A stretch of DNA of 64,000 nucleotides from positions 18,227,217 to 18,291,216 of the forward strand of contig NC_083561.1 of the NCBI RefSeq assembly GCF_019925205.1. The letters are read 5' to 3'. Source of the stretch: Metopolophium dirhodum. Taxonomy: Eukaryota > Arthropoda > Insecta > Hemiptera > Aphididae. This document shows, piece after piece, positions 33,296-43,487 of this stretch. Position 1 is the stretch's first letter. Every line of letters starts with the position of its first letter. A program made the position numbers and the translations under genes. The notes beneath the pieces were generated by a model. It worked only from the letters and a program-made list of their open reading frames with translations, was not told the DNA's origin and searched no databases.

Positions 33296-33673
33296 ATGTC
33301 AAAAGTAAAATCAAAAAGAAATAAAAATGTGATCCCCGTGGATGGTTTTATGTTCATATTTGATAAGCTTAGTGCGGACGAAACTAAACGGTTTTGGCGA
33401 TGTCGTCGTAAAGATTTGGCTTGTCCGGCTCGAATACATACCGGTATACATGATTTTAAAGTTATTAAATTTTCTTCTAAAAAACATTGTCATGATTCTG
33501 AAGCGGCTAGAATAGAAGCAGACACAGCTTTAACGAGTATGCGTCAACGAGCTATTTCAACAATGGAACCTACGTCTTGTGTAATTAACGAATGTGTTAA
33601 CGGGTTATCACTTATCAGATGTGGCAAAAGTACACACATTAAATTTTGTTTTTCTATTATTATAATATTATAA
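33296..33673 (+). CDS. FLYWCH zinc-finger protein fragment
   Basis: The ATG at 33296 opens a 125-residue ORF with one FLYWCH finger: VDGFMFIFDK, FWRCRRKDLACPARI and a KKHCHDSE His-x-His end. The Cys and His spacing is intact. In insects this finger sits at the N-terminus of MULE-type transposases, and a MULE catalytic fragment follows at once, but on the opposite strand. An inversion or two independent fragments would explain that. The last ~40 residues run into AT-rich sequence and may be an intron read-through. Confidence 0.65.
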   Translation: MSKVKSKRNKNVIPVDGFMFIFDKLSADETKRFWRCRRKDLACPARIHTGIHDFKVIKFSSKKHCHDSEAARIEADTALTSMRQRAISTMEPTSCVINECVNGLSLIRCGKSTHIKFCFSIIIIL

Positions 33674-33699
33674 TATTATACTGTCCCTATCTGGTCCGT

Positions 33700-34265
33700 A
33701 CTGTAATAAATAATTATAATTTGCTTCATTATTATATTTTGACAGTAAATGTAACTCCCCAACTTTTTTAAAAAAATGTTGGCTTAAATGAAAATAACAT
33801 CCAACAATATTTATATTTACAAATGAATTTTTAATTGCTGTTATGGCTCCAAGTTCAAAATCACAAGAAACCGATGTTGGATGGAGATCAGGTTGTAATT
33901 GATTAATCATACTAAATAATTTTACATATGTTTGTTCCTTTTTGTTAGGTAGCAATGCATAAACTGCAGGATGCACTCCCCCTAAAAATTCAGCTAAAAT
34001 AACATAAACTTGGCAAAATAGAGTAGGTGCCAATTTGAAAGTTGCATCCATGTACCATATTTTCGAATCTTTCAATAACTTGAGTCCAAGTGGTCGACCA
34101 AATATTAATATTCTTTCATTGCTAGGCCCACTGTCAGCCAATAAAAAATTTTCATTAACTCCGATTGATGGTGAATAATTTTGATACTCATCAAGTATCT
34201 GTAAAGATAGTAAATCTGATGGATCACATGGAGCTGCTATTTCATTATTTCTTATACGCCGTACT
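33700..34265 (-). pseudogene. MULE transposase catalytic fragment
   Basis: The minus-strand frame is open from ~34265 with DPSDLLSLQILDEY. It continues into WYMDATFKLAPTLFCQVYVI (first catalytic Asp), HPAVYALLPNKKEQTYV, a CDFELGAITAIKNSF segment (second Asp) and GCYFHLSQHFFKKV. This is the MULE/Mutator DDE core. It ends before the final catalytic Glu at a stop near 33700. No ATG is present; upstream sequence to ~34500 looks intronic and resembles 16180-16400. Confidence 0.75.
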
Positions 34266-34869
34266 TGTATTTATCAAAAGAAACTAAAACGTTTTAGGAA
34301 TCAAGATGAAAAACAACTGAGGAAATTATAATTATTGCTACACATGGTGTAGCTCAACAAATTACTATATGTTTAGTAAAACTCTAAACAGTGTTCTTCA
34401 TTCAAAAATTAAAGTTTGAATTTTCGGTCATTTCCAATTGATTAAAAAACATTTTTGAGAATGAAAAGAAAAGTTTATAAAAATATACAAAGAATCATTC
34501 AAATATAAATAAACCATAAATATCAATGGAATAGATAACTCAAAAATGTTTCTTACCTTGCAATAATGTCGCTGGAAAAAAATTATAAATATATTAAATA
34601 TTTATATAATATTAATTGTTACCCGTAATGTAATTTGTCAAAATATCGAAGGATTCCGTGAAAAACAATTATACTGTCTAATCATGACACACATTATAAT
34701 ACCAACGATTGCCAAACCACCCATGCCAAGATGGCATTTACGTGAAATGGTTTAGTATGTTTTTTCAAAATGCTTCAGAGAAAACATAAAACGAATAAAA
34801 CCAGAGACGGCCAATCACATTAGATTCGTAAGTATCCTAAAAACAGTGGCTAAAAAATCAAAATCTAGA
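34266..34869. other. MULE-flanking non-coding DNA
   Basis: 34330-34500 is similar in reverse complement to 16180-16400. No further gene was seen. Confidence 0.4.
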
Positions 34870-35800
34870 GGACACAGGCATAGTTATACTCCATGTTAAA
34901 CGAAGGAATGTGAGACTCTACTCAGTGAGTATAAAAAGGTTGGGGCCGAGCGCGAGGTAAATGCAAACAGATTGGTGGGACTATTAGGCGAAAAAGAAAC
35001 AAAGAGATGGCGAAATTCCATAGATAATTTAGATTTCACCCATTCTAGCAGAGAAAGCTGGTCTCTACTAAGAAAACTGGGGGCCGCGCAGCCTGCGTAT
35101 GCAGAGAATAAAATATCGCCGAACGAAGTCTCAAACATCTTATTCAAAACCTCAAGTATAAAACCTTAAAAGTATGAAAAAAAGAAGTTTTGAATAGAAG
35201 TATGAATACAAAACGACACTCGAAAGATCTGAAATGATGCAAGATTTTAACGTGTCAGACATAGAAATGGCCTTAAGCCTCTTGAAGAATGGTAAAGCCA
35301 CTGGAGTTAATGGGGTATTACAAGAGTTCATCAAACACATAGGACCAAAGTGTAAAAGGTGGCTCGCCAACCTTTTCTGACACGTTAAGAACACAACTTT
35401 TCTATCTTAAGTCAACAATTATACCTAACCTAACATATCCGAAAATGCACCAAAGTACCAAGACTTTAAGCTTGACAGAACATTGACTTTTAAACAATAC
35501 CTAGAAGTGGTAAAAAACAAGTTAAATTTTCGAAATAATATCATCAGTCAACTGGCTGGAATAAGCTGGGGCTGTAGGGCGAATGTCCTACGAATTTCAT
35601 CCTTGGCATTAGTTAACAGTGTTGCAGAATACTGCGCCCCAGTATGGGCAAGGAGTGCTCACACTAAAAATGTCGACGCACAACTAAATCGATCAATGAG
35701 AATAATATCAGGATGTGTCAACTCAACTAAGTGGCTACCAGTTCTATTACACATAGCCCTACCAGAAGTCCGTACACTTCTGCCATGCCATATGCAATAA
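34870..35800 (+). pseudogene. Jockey-type non-LTR retrotransposon relic with RT deletion
   Basis: The frame around 34972-35169 gives RWRNSIDNLDFTHSSRESWS and LLRKLGAAQPAY, the linker typical of insect Jockey-like elements. 35220-35380 gives IEMALSLLKNGKATGVNGVL and GPKCKRWLANLF, the start of RT. The sequence then jumps to the C-terminal part at 35483-35800 (LTFKQYL-like start, AEYCAPVWARSAHT, STKWLPVL). The RT palm has been deleted around 35385-35455, and frame changes occur. Confidence 0.75.
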
Positions 35801-36804
35801 AACAATTGTTATAATTGGCTCATTTCAAATTTAACTATCACTCATCAATAATTATCACAGCATCATAATAAACTGATAAAGAGTAAAATAATGTCTACAC
35901 GAATAGTAAAATATATTTCAGTATAATATTCATTCTTAATGTAGACTTTTATGTCATCAAACTATCAAAGTATAAATGATTTTGCAGGCGAAACCATTAG
36001 ATGCTATATTTTAAAAATATGAAATTCTTCAGGAAAGTAACTATAAATTTCAAAATGTAAAGAAGATCTTTATAAACTATGATAATTAATGATTGTCATA
36101 AGTCTAGTTTATCTTACAGCATAGAAAAAACATATGAGTATTAACACTCTTGTTGAGAAACAAAATGGTTATATTTAAAATATATTTATTGAATAATTAA
36201 CTTGAAAATTGTGTTCGTTAAACATAATTTCGTAACTTTGTTTTAGCAAAGGTTATGTTAACCAAAACATCGTTCTTAGGTTCTCAGGGGCTCTCAAAAA
36301 AAAAAAAAAACTGAAAAGTGTTTTTTTATTTTCTTGTGAAAGTCGGAATAATATAAGCATTCACGGTGAACGGTCATTATGATAACGGGTGAGAGTCATT
36401 TAGGCGGAAAATGTAAACAAACATAGCTGCTGGATATCTGTTTGTTGGTATTGATAGCCAGATCGTCAATTAGTTTTGTAAGGTGGGTTATTGTCACTTG
36501 TCATCGAGTGTCCGTATCTGAGTGCTTGTCGCTTGTAGCCTGATGTGTTCCTTGAGGAGAGATTAAAGTAATGGATGGTATAACATTTGAATTAAATGAT
36601 ATAGTATCATAGTTCACGATAAACCACTCTTTTTTGATATTTACTCGATTTCTCATGTAACAATTTTCTTATTTTATTGTAATTAAAAAACGAATGACTG
36701 TAGATACTTGAAAATTTCACTGAATGTTTATATTAGCATTTTCTATACACCATAAAATTTTGAAAATATTTTGACTCTTTTTGAGCTGTTTAGGACATTG
36801 TCAG
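35801..36804. other. Non-coding DNA
   Basis: No gene or repeat is supported. A poly-A run lies at 36297-36311 and a somewhat GC-richer stretch at 36360-36560, without coding signal. Confidence 0.4.
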
Positions 36805-37292
36805 TTCTCAATTTTTTTAGTTTTTTTTTCTATAAATATCAATAAATTTTTATTTGTTGGGTACAAAAGCGTGAAAATTTAATATAAGGCTCCTTTATAT
36901 ATCGTTCTAATAGCAGTTGAAAAATATTAAAAATACATAGGCACAATTATTTTTTATAAGCATTTAAAGTTCAAATTTTGACAACATTTATCAAATTTAT
37001 AATTTATTAATTATTTTGTGGTTAAAAATAAATAAATTTTTAACTTTTATGGTTAAGGATTGAAAATTTAAAACAAGGCTCCACGTAAATAGGTTATATA
37101 TAAATTACTTTATTCACAATAATATCATCAAATATACTTGGTAAAATCATAGGCTGACTGACCGTTTTCGCTCAGAATCGTTTTTCTTATACAATGATAT
37201 TATATCATTGAATTCAAATTTAACACCATCCATTACAGTGACCCACTTGTAACCTACTGTACAGCAGAGTGACATCCACTTATCCACCTTTT
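36805..37292. repeat. Dispersed repeat family R1, copy 2
   Basis: Same family and orientation as 19765-20181 but longer at the 5' side. Its first ~90 bp (TTTTTAGTTTT, TTTATTTGTTGG, GGCTCC) also match 27645-27730 inside the Foldback-like element, so at least three copies or parts lie in the window. Confidence 0.8.
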
Positions 37293-37543
37293 TTTTTATT
37301 TAATATATTAACCTTGAATTATTCCTAGGTATAGTGGATTTTTTTTTTGATCACCTGAGTAATTATTTGTATGTAAGTGTGTCACGACGAATAGGCTCTA
37401 CATTTAAAATTTTTTTTTCTGTGTTCGATTATAATATGTGAATAACAAGTGATTAAAATTTGTATTTTATATAAAAAAAAAATTCAAAATATAGATTAGA
37501 ACAAAAGTTATTTGTCTTGTGGTTCTTAAATTAGGGTAATGAC

Positions 37544-38142
37544 CAGAGTTGGGATTTTATAGCACTTAAGATTGCAGAAATATGCTCTAAAAAAATGCAA
37601 TTAAAACAACAAAATATGCAAAAAAAAAAGGAAATTTATTAATTGATTATTCTTTAATCACTTGCAAATTATTATAGGTAGTTACTTTAGATTTTAAATA
37701 ATTCAGTCACACTGATCAAATGATCCAAATCAATTGACTACACAACGCATTCAACGCTCGTTCGTTGATAATCGGTGATTAATAATTGGATTAGAAATCG
37801 ACAAAAATAACCCAACAAAATCAGCAGGTAACAAAAATTAAAACCAAATACCTAATATAAAATTATCGTAATAATTCGATTGACAAAAGACCAAAAACAC
37901 GTTTACCAAAATATGATTTTATAAAATATGACCGATTTTGATTCAAAAACAGGTAAAATTATAAAAAAGTCTTAAAAAGTCCAAAATACACGAAAAACTA
38001 AAAATTGCAAAATATGCAAAAAAAAAACAAAATAAAATTTTTAATTTGAGTTTTTTGTATCATGAAACACATTTTTAGCTTGCTCTGCTATTTTTGAAGA
38101 AACTCATAAGAAATACGCAAATGCTATAAAATCCCAACCCTG
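37544..38142. mobile_element. Non-autonomous hAT-like element
   Basis: A 599-bp element with inverted ends: CAGAGTTGGGATTTTATAGC on the left, and CAGGGTTGGGATTTTATAGC on the right when reversed. There is no coding sequence. The left flank is GTAATGAC, but the right flank is TTTATAAG, so the two ends do not share a duplication. The right ~160 bp recur at 56870-57028. Confidence 0.75.
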
Positions 38143-38649
38143 TTTATAAGTATTCCTCATACATATTATTTGATGTTCGATATATTATAATATTCGATGA
38201 TGTAGTAATAATAATACAAATACATTAATATTTAATAACAGATACATATACGTTGAGTACTATGCTTCACATAAGGTAACCAATAACCATGATTCCTAGT
38301 AATAATATCACACACACCGAGGTCGAGCCTCCGAGACCTCGTTAATATAAACAGAACGACACCTAAAGAGTAGTGACAGCGATAGGTAGACGTTACAGTA
38401 CAATTTGACGGTCCTTGAATTTGATGGTCATACAAAAATCACATGTGAAAGTATTGTGATATATAAATATTAATATAATATACATTACAATATTAATAAA
38501 CAGTAAGATGAATTTCCAATATGAATGTACTTGGGTGTGGCCCACCGCCCACCAGACGCAATTAAAATATTAAAAAGCATTGTGGTAATGTGAAAATAGG
38601 ATTTGTATGCAATATATACGTATTTATCTCTTCTTTACTTGTAAATTTA
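38143..38649. other. Flank of the Polinton
   Basis: AT-rich sequence with a CCGAGGTCGAGCCTCCGAGG patch; no gene. The ORF at 38232-38435 has no motif. Confidence 0.4.
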
Positions 38650-38655
38650 TGTATT
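38650..38655. repeat. Polinton target duplication, left
   Basis: TGTATT, identical to 55199-55204. A 6-bp duplication is the Polinton norm. Confidence 0.9.
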
Positions 38656-38891
38656 AGTAGTATACATTTGTATGTTCACAGTCTACTTTTTGTGTCACCA
38701 CAGTAATTTCACACCGTTCAAGGGAGGATGTCCCCCTTGGACACAATAATTTTACCGTGTAAAAATTATGAAGAGTTTGCACACTCAAAGTCAGTTTTGT
38801 CCAAATATTTACAGTGTACATGCTAAATGGTTTTTTTCTCAACAAACCTTATTACTAAAATGGAATAATTATTTAAAATACAGAACACAAG
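38656..38891 (+). repeat. Polinton left terminal inverted repeat
   Basis: A 236-bp repeat running from AGTAGTATAC to CAGAACACAAG. It is near-identical to the right repeat except that it has a single copy of the 92-bp module found three times there. Confidence 0.93.
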
Positions 38892-39153
38892 CCTTATTAT
38901 AAAACTGAAATTATAATTACTAAATATTACTATATATTCACATTTTTTTTTCATTTAGGTTGGTTTCACTGTAATTTATCTAATTAATGAATGTCTATAT
39001 TTTTTTTTAATTTATATACTTTTGAGTTATAAGCTAATCGTTTTTTATATTCAGTCGTCAATGATCCGCCGTTTACTCAAGTTGTGTCTCATTTTACTTT
39101 ATTTTCTTAAAATTTCATTAAATTGTTTTACAATTTATAAATTTTTTTCAAAA

Positions 39154-39503
39154 ATGAACTTTCAAAAATGTTCAAATGATTTTCAATCATTAGTTTATCG
39201 TATACGAAATAATCCGGCTGCAGTTCATCAAGATTTAAAACATTCAAATTATTCCCAAAAAATACTTTTCAAAATAAATATACATTGTCTGAATGTGGCT
39301 TAAAATATTCAGGAGTGGATGATGTTGTAGAATGCTTTTGTTGCGGACTTATTCTTCATAACTGGGAAAGGCTGGACGATCCATGGATTGAACATTGCAG
39401 ATTCAGCCCAAGGTGTTTATATGTATTATTAATGAAAGGTAATCAATATGTTCAAAACATATTAAGTAAATATTGTAAAACCGAACATATTTGTAATTGT
39501 TGA
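39154..39503 (+). pseudogene. BIR-domain (IAP-like) gene, frame-broken
   Basis: The frame read from 39213 to the stop at 39501-39503 encodes a baculovirus IAP repeat: FKTFKLFP at the N-side, LSECGLKYSGVDDVVECFCC, then WERLDDPWIEHCRFSPRC and LLMKGNQYV. All zinc ligands of the fold are present (C, C, H, C). BIR domains bind caspases or their partners and block apoptosis. There is no in-frame ATG. An ATG-led ORF in a different frame (MNFQKCSNDFQS, from 39154) overlaps the beginning, so the start is lost by a frameshift or lies in an unseen exon. No RING finger follows. Capture of an IAP by a Polinton would parallel large DNA viruses that carry one. Confidence 0.75.
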
Positions 39504-39934
39504 AACTGGGTCATACGATACCGTTTGTTAATCATGTTTTTTTATTATATTATGTTATAGTAAATGAAAATAAATGTTGATTTTTTAAAACAACTTATAT
39601 GTGTTAATATTTGATTTAATATCTCGTGAACGTATAGCCTAGTGGGTTAGCGCGTGTAGCAATAATTTAAATGTTTTCAGGTAACAGGTAAGTATATGTA
39701 ATTCTCCCCTCTACTACATGCAGTAGCCGACTATGCTATACGTTCACATTTTTTGCATTTTTTTTTTTTTTTTATCTATCAAGTTTAGTATATAATACGC
39801 TTGCAAAGTAAAAACGCTTTCAGTTCAAAGTATATCCCTCATCGGTTATATTACATCAAATTTTTAAAAAAAATAATTACGTTTATAGTTTAAAGGTTTT
39901 TTAATTATTAAAAAGAAAAGAACTTTAATTTGTT
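39504..39934. other. Spacer holding a hairpin
   Basis: Contains the candidate RNA gene at 39626-39747 and T-rich tracts. Nothing else is seen. Confidence 0.5.
39626..39747 (+). ncRNA. Candidate Pol III hairpin RNA
   Basis: GTGAACGTATAGC at 39626-39638 pairs perfectly with GCTATACGTTCAC at 39735-39747. The pairing continues inward without gaps to 34 nt per arm, with four mismatches and two G-U pairs, around a ~54-nt loop. TAGCCTAGTGG in the 5' arm fits the Pol III A-box consensus, and T runs (39748-39772) follow the 3' arm as a terminator would. No convincing B-box was found. The layout recalls adenoviral VA RNAs, although a small palindromic MITE or tRNA-derived remnant would look alike. Confidence 0.4.
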
Positions 39935-40555
39935 ATGGGTCTACCGGTAATTGTGTCAAAATCGGTATTTGACATACGTCCATTTGGTAAGAAGAGTGTT
40001 ACGGTTGGACTATTAATCAGCAAACAAATTTCAATTATTGTGTTATTAGAGTGTAAGTTAACGAAAAAAATTATTACATTAAATTTAGAGCAATGGTGTA
40101 CGCTCATGTCTGAATCTAATTACATTTCAATTACTAACAACTTACATACCAGGTGTAGACGTGTAAAAATTACTGAGAACTTTACATATTCAATTAATGT
40201 GAAGCAGAGTTCAATAACCTTGCATATAAATGATGATTATATTACACTCTCGCATATAGATTTCTGCAGACTAAAACAACTTCAACATTGTGTCGACCTT
40301 TATATCGCAGAAAAACAGAAACGTCTACCGAGTTTTCAAACAACATTCGATGCAGCTTACGAACTGATTAAAAACGATGTCCGTGGTTTGCCCATCAGTT
40401 GCCAGAGAAACGAATTCACAAACCAGTATATACAGAACTATGATTTTAGTTATTATTCTCATCTACAAAACGATGACACTTCATTTTTGTATGAGATTTT
40501 ACAATTTCATTTTAATGTAATGTCTGACATGATTTTACAGGACTTAATAGTATGA
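39935..40555 (+). CDS. Polinton hypothetical protein, possible PC4-like fold
   Basis: A 206-residue ORF from an ATG. Residues ~12-60 read RPFGKKSVTVGLLISK, then KKIITLNLEQWCTLM. The alternation of beta-strand-like segments followed by a LNLEQW helix resembles the ssDNA-binding PC4/p15 coactivator fold. A similar pattern recurs at residues ~78-120 (SITLHINDDYITL, FCRLKQL). The C-terminal third is helical and unremarkable. If PC4-like, it would bind single-stranded DNA during replication or transcription. The resemblance is by eye only and no family is certain. An AATAAA-rich tail follows. Confidence 0.45.
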   Translation: MGLPVIVSKSVFDIRPFGKKSVTVGLLISKQISIIVLLECKLTKKIITLNLEQWCTLMSESNYISITNNLHTRCRRVKITENFTYSINVKQSSITLHINDDYITLSHIDFCRLKQLQHCVDLYIAEKQKRLPSFQTTFDAAYELIKNDVRGLPISCQRNEFTNQYIQNYDFSYYSHLQNDDTSFLYEILQFHFNVMSDMILQDLIV

Positions 40556-40638
40556 TATAATACAAATTCATTTATATTTATGTATTGTTTTTTTTATTAA
40601 ATAAATAAAAATATTTTTATACTACATTTTTTTTTTTT

Positions 40639-41590
40639 TCATGCGGCTAATTTATTTCTTATTGTACGACGTTCCGGGTCTTTCAAAATTACATCAAATA
40701 TAACCTGCATGGTCTCGTTTAAACTTGTATTGAGAGTCTGATCTTTTGACTTGTCCGATGTCGTCACCTTGACAGATGCCTCAGAGTGTCGCCACCTGCA
40801 ACATAAATTAATTATTCAATCAGTTTGGCAGTGAATAAAAACTAATGATTTTTTTCATTTAGCAATAGTTTTTTAATTAAAAAATAAACCAAAGTCTAGT
40901 CTTTACCTTTCCTTTGTTGGGACGTTGTGTATATTCGCACACTTGTAATGTGTTATCGTCCAATAATCCGTCGGCTTTTCGTCTGGATTAAATTGGCTTT
41001 TGATGGTAGCCAAACCATCTCCCTGACGAAAAGTAACAGAATTAAAAATCTCTTCATCAAATTCTTCCGCCCGCAATTTCTCTTCGAGAATTTCTCTGTA
41101 TGATGAACTCTAAAAAAAAACAAATAAATAAATTCATGCCATAATTCATAACCTTAGAATATTAGATAAAGTATTAATATGATAAATTATTATTTATCTT
41201 ACTGTTTTCATCTGTTTTTTTTTGTTTTTTTGTCTACTGTTTTTTCAGCCCCTCTTTTTAACGATGTTTTGACCTGCTTTGAAGTAGAAGGCTTTTTTGT
41301 GTCCAGGGACTCAAATTCGTTCTATAAAACATAAACTAAGGTGAATAACTATAAATGTATGAGTGGCTTACAGCCGATCTCTAAAACAATATTGAGCAAC
41401 GTTACAGTCACACTCTAATTATTATTTAATTTTAATATTATGTTTAAAATAAAGTTATAATCAACCACGAATTTATTATAACCATAGCGTTGAGTAGTTT
41501 TACGACTGACCTCCAATTTGCTTTAGTTATTAAAGTGATTCAATTACTAACCTCTGATCCGGAATCGATGATCGAAGTTCTGTAAGACAT
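40639..41590 (-). CDS. Four-exon Polinton gene, unknown function
   Basis: Exons: 41590-41552 (ATG, 39 nt), 41321-41203 (119 nt), 41109-40907 (203 nt) and 40795-40639 (157 nt, TGA). Introns have GTTAGT/ATAG, GTAAGA/TTTAG and GTAAAG/GCAG borders. Exons 1, 3 and 4 agree in phase. Exon 2 is one base short in an A9 run (41212-41220 on the plus strand), so as written the frame meets TGA six bases later. With the exact sequence the protein is truncated; the rest of the gene structure is otherwise consistent with ~172 residues. The product is Lys/Glu-rich, contains FNSVTFRQGDGLATIK and ends RRTIRNKLAA. No family recognised. A TATATAAG box lies at 41679-41672. Confidence 0.6.
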
Positions 41591-41671
41591 CTTGAAGCTG
41601 AATTGTTATAGATGATGAAGAAGTTCTAGTTGCTGAATGTTGACTGTAATATTGCTGTTAATACGCTAGCC

Positions 41672-41679
41672 TTATATAC
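41672..41679 (-). promoter_or_regulatory. TATA box of the four-exon gene
   Basis: TATATAAG on the minus strand, about 80 bp before the ATG at 41590. Confidence 0.55.
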
Positions 41680-41779
41680 TGTAATGTTTCCACTACCATA
41701 GATACTTTGAAATGTGGAATATTCATAGCAATGTTCATTAAACCAGCCAACGCCCTTAATTTGTCCTCTTATTAATATC

Positions 41780-41911
41780 AGTTTTATTCCGCCAACGGTC
41801 TTATACGACCTCCTATCGATACTAGTTTTTATTCGGACAACGCCCAGTTTTATTCCGCCAACGGTCTTATACGACCTCCTATCGATACTAGTTTTTATTC
41901 GGACAACGCCC
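41780..41911. repeat. 66-bp tandem duplication in a divergent promoter region
   Basis: Two identical 66-bp copies, each with CCGCCAACGGTCTTATACG and GGACAACGCCC. They lie between the minus-strand TATA box at 41675 and the plus-strand TATA box at 42116. Duplicated upstream sequence in a promoter gap suggests enhancer-like elements. Confidence 0.9.
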
Positions 41912-42112
41912 TAAAATTTGACCTAGCTATTTTTAAATGAATATTACGGACTACGGTCAACACCAATACATACATTATATATTATAATTACTATTACTAC
42001 AAAATAACTTAGTTGTTTTTAAAATTAATATTACATGAACAGGTCATACGATTTCTTCGAATAGAATGTAAGTTTTAAACGATAACTAGGAAAGTAGGAG
42101 ATGATTCTCGAC

Positions 42113-42367
42113 TATATAACGCAGCATTTGATAGTCAAACGATATCAGTCCAGCTTGTGTTCTCTACCAGCAACAACAAGCGGCAGTCATTCACCATCGA
42201 ATATTGAAAATACTTCAATCCTACCAAGTTTACCAGTCCAGCATCGACATCATCAATAAGGGTTCATCACTCAACATTGGAAAATACTTCAAACCTACAT
42301 AGTTTACCAGTCCAACACCGGCATCATCAACAGTCATTCGTCTCTAAACATTAGAAAATACTTTAAT
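42113..42367 (+). promoter_or_regulatory. TATA box and non-coding leader exon with 74-bp repeats
   Basis: TATATAA at 42113-42119 is followed by about 2.4 copies of a 74-bp unit (TACCAGTCCA at 42231 and 42305; GAAAATACTT at 42206, 42280 and 42354). A consensus splice donor, AAT|GTAAGT, ends the leader at 42367. No ORF is present. Three downstream ORFs each have an acceptor just ahead of the ATG (see 43107, 43915 and 44386), so this looks like a shared 5' leader. Confidence 0.6.
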
Positions 42368-42533
42368 GTAAGTACCTATTTATTTCATTATTTATATATT
42401 TTTTAAAAAAAAAAATCATCTTATCGAATCTAAAACTCCACATCTTTACTAGTTTTTAAACGAAAAATAATACACGATAGCAAAAAACATAACATAACAT
42501 AAGCGTTTAGGGAAGTGGTTATAAGTGGTTATA

Positions 42534-42599
42534 ATGAACCGATATTCAATAGTTTTATTAGTAATTTTAATATTAAATGTACAAGGTTTTTATAATTAA
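42534..42599 (+). other. Tiny ORF resembling a signal-peptide exon
   Basis: The ATG at 42534 gives MNRYSIVLLVILILNVQG then FYN and a stop: a short basic start, a hydrophobic core and a small residue. It may be the first exon of a secreted product (AAG|GT follows the Gln codon) or chance in AT-rich DNA. Confidence 0.25.
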
Positions 42600-43106
42600 T
42601 TTTTTTTTTTAAATTTAAAAGGTTGATTAATTAAAATATCTATGTTTATCATGTTGTATATTAAATGGTTAAAAAAATGTTAGAAAGTTGAAATAAGTTG
42701 AAACAAAACAAGTGTATACAGTATGTATATGATTATAATTATATGAATAACATAATATAAAAACTTGATTATTATAATATATAAAATATAGACATATTAG
42801 CTTACATTAAATTATTCACTATGCTGACTGATATATTATAGTCATTTTAACTACCATAATGTATATTTAATGATTAAAAAATGCTAAAAAGTAGGGATAC
42901 GTTTAAAAACAAGTTTGTATTCCGTATACAGTATGTAAATGATTATATTTATTGAATAACATGATATAAAACTTGATTATCAGCTAACTTTAAATTATAC
43001 GCAATGCTAGTTGATATAGGAACCAGTTTCTAATTATCAGATTTTTTTTTTTTAACATATTTCTTTATATATATTAGTTCTAACATTTTTTTAACCATTT
43101 TAAATA

Positions 43107-43487
43107 ATGAATTCTCACAATGATATTTTAAACGAAATAGACTATTATAAACAAATGATTGAAAGTTATACAGAAACGGATGAAAAAGACCATTTCATGA
43201 GAAGATGGAGACTTAAACAGAATAAAAAAAATATTAAAAATATAAAATATCAATTGTTTTTAACTAGAATAAGTCCATCTCCTTCTCTCAATGTAACTTA
43301 TATTAACGAATATTATATACATACATGTGTATTAAAAGAAAAATTGCTTTTTTTTAAAGAAGAGAAAGAAAAGATCCTTATATTTTATCGTTCTAGATGT
43401 ACCGACTATTGGCAATGTATAAATAATTTTAATATGCAGATACAAAATCTTAATTATCAGTTACAGGAATTGGGTACAATCTGTTAA
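43107..43487 (+). CDS. Polinton hypothetical coiled-coil protein
   Basis: A 126-residue ORF starting MNSHNDILNEIDYYKQ. It is Lys/Glu/Asn/Tyr-rich with predicted helices (KEKLLFFKEEKEKILIFY and MQIQNLNYQLQEL) and three Cys near the C-terminus. No family recognised. A pyrimidine tract and TATTAG acceptor end 29 bp before the ATG (43076-43077), fitting splicing from the leader at 42113-42367. It precedes a second small Lys-rich ORF and PolB on the same strand. Confidence 0.5.
   Translation: MNSHNDILNEIDYYKQMIESYTETDEKDHFMRRWRLKQNKKNIKNIKYQLFLTRISPSPSLNVTYINEYYIHTCVLKEKLLFFKEEKEKILIFYRSRCTDYWQCINNFNMQIQNLNYQLQELGTIC

Noticed and set aside
39626..39747. Annotation as a tRNA gene
   Set aside because: The A-box is good but there is no B-box, anticodon arm or T arm. 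The structure is a long hairpin.
42534..42599. A secreted Polinton protein starting with a signal peptide
   Set aside because: Hydrophobic 21-codon ORF only; the donor is weak and no second exon could be matched.
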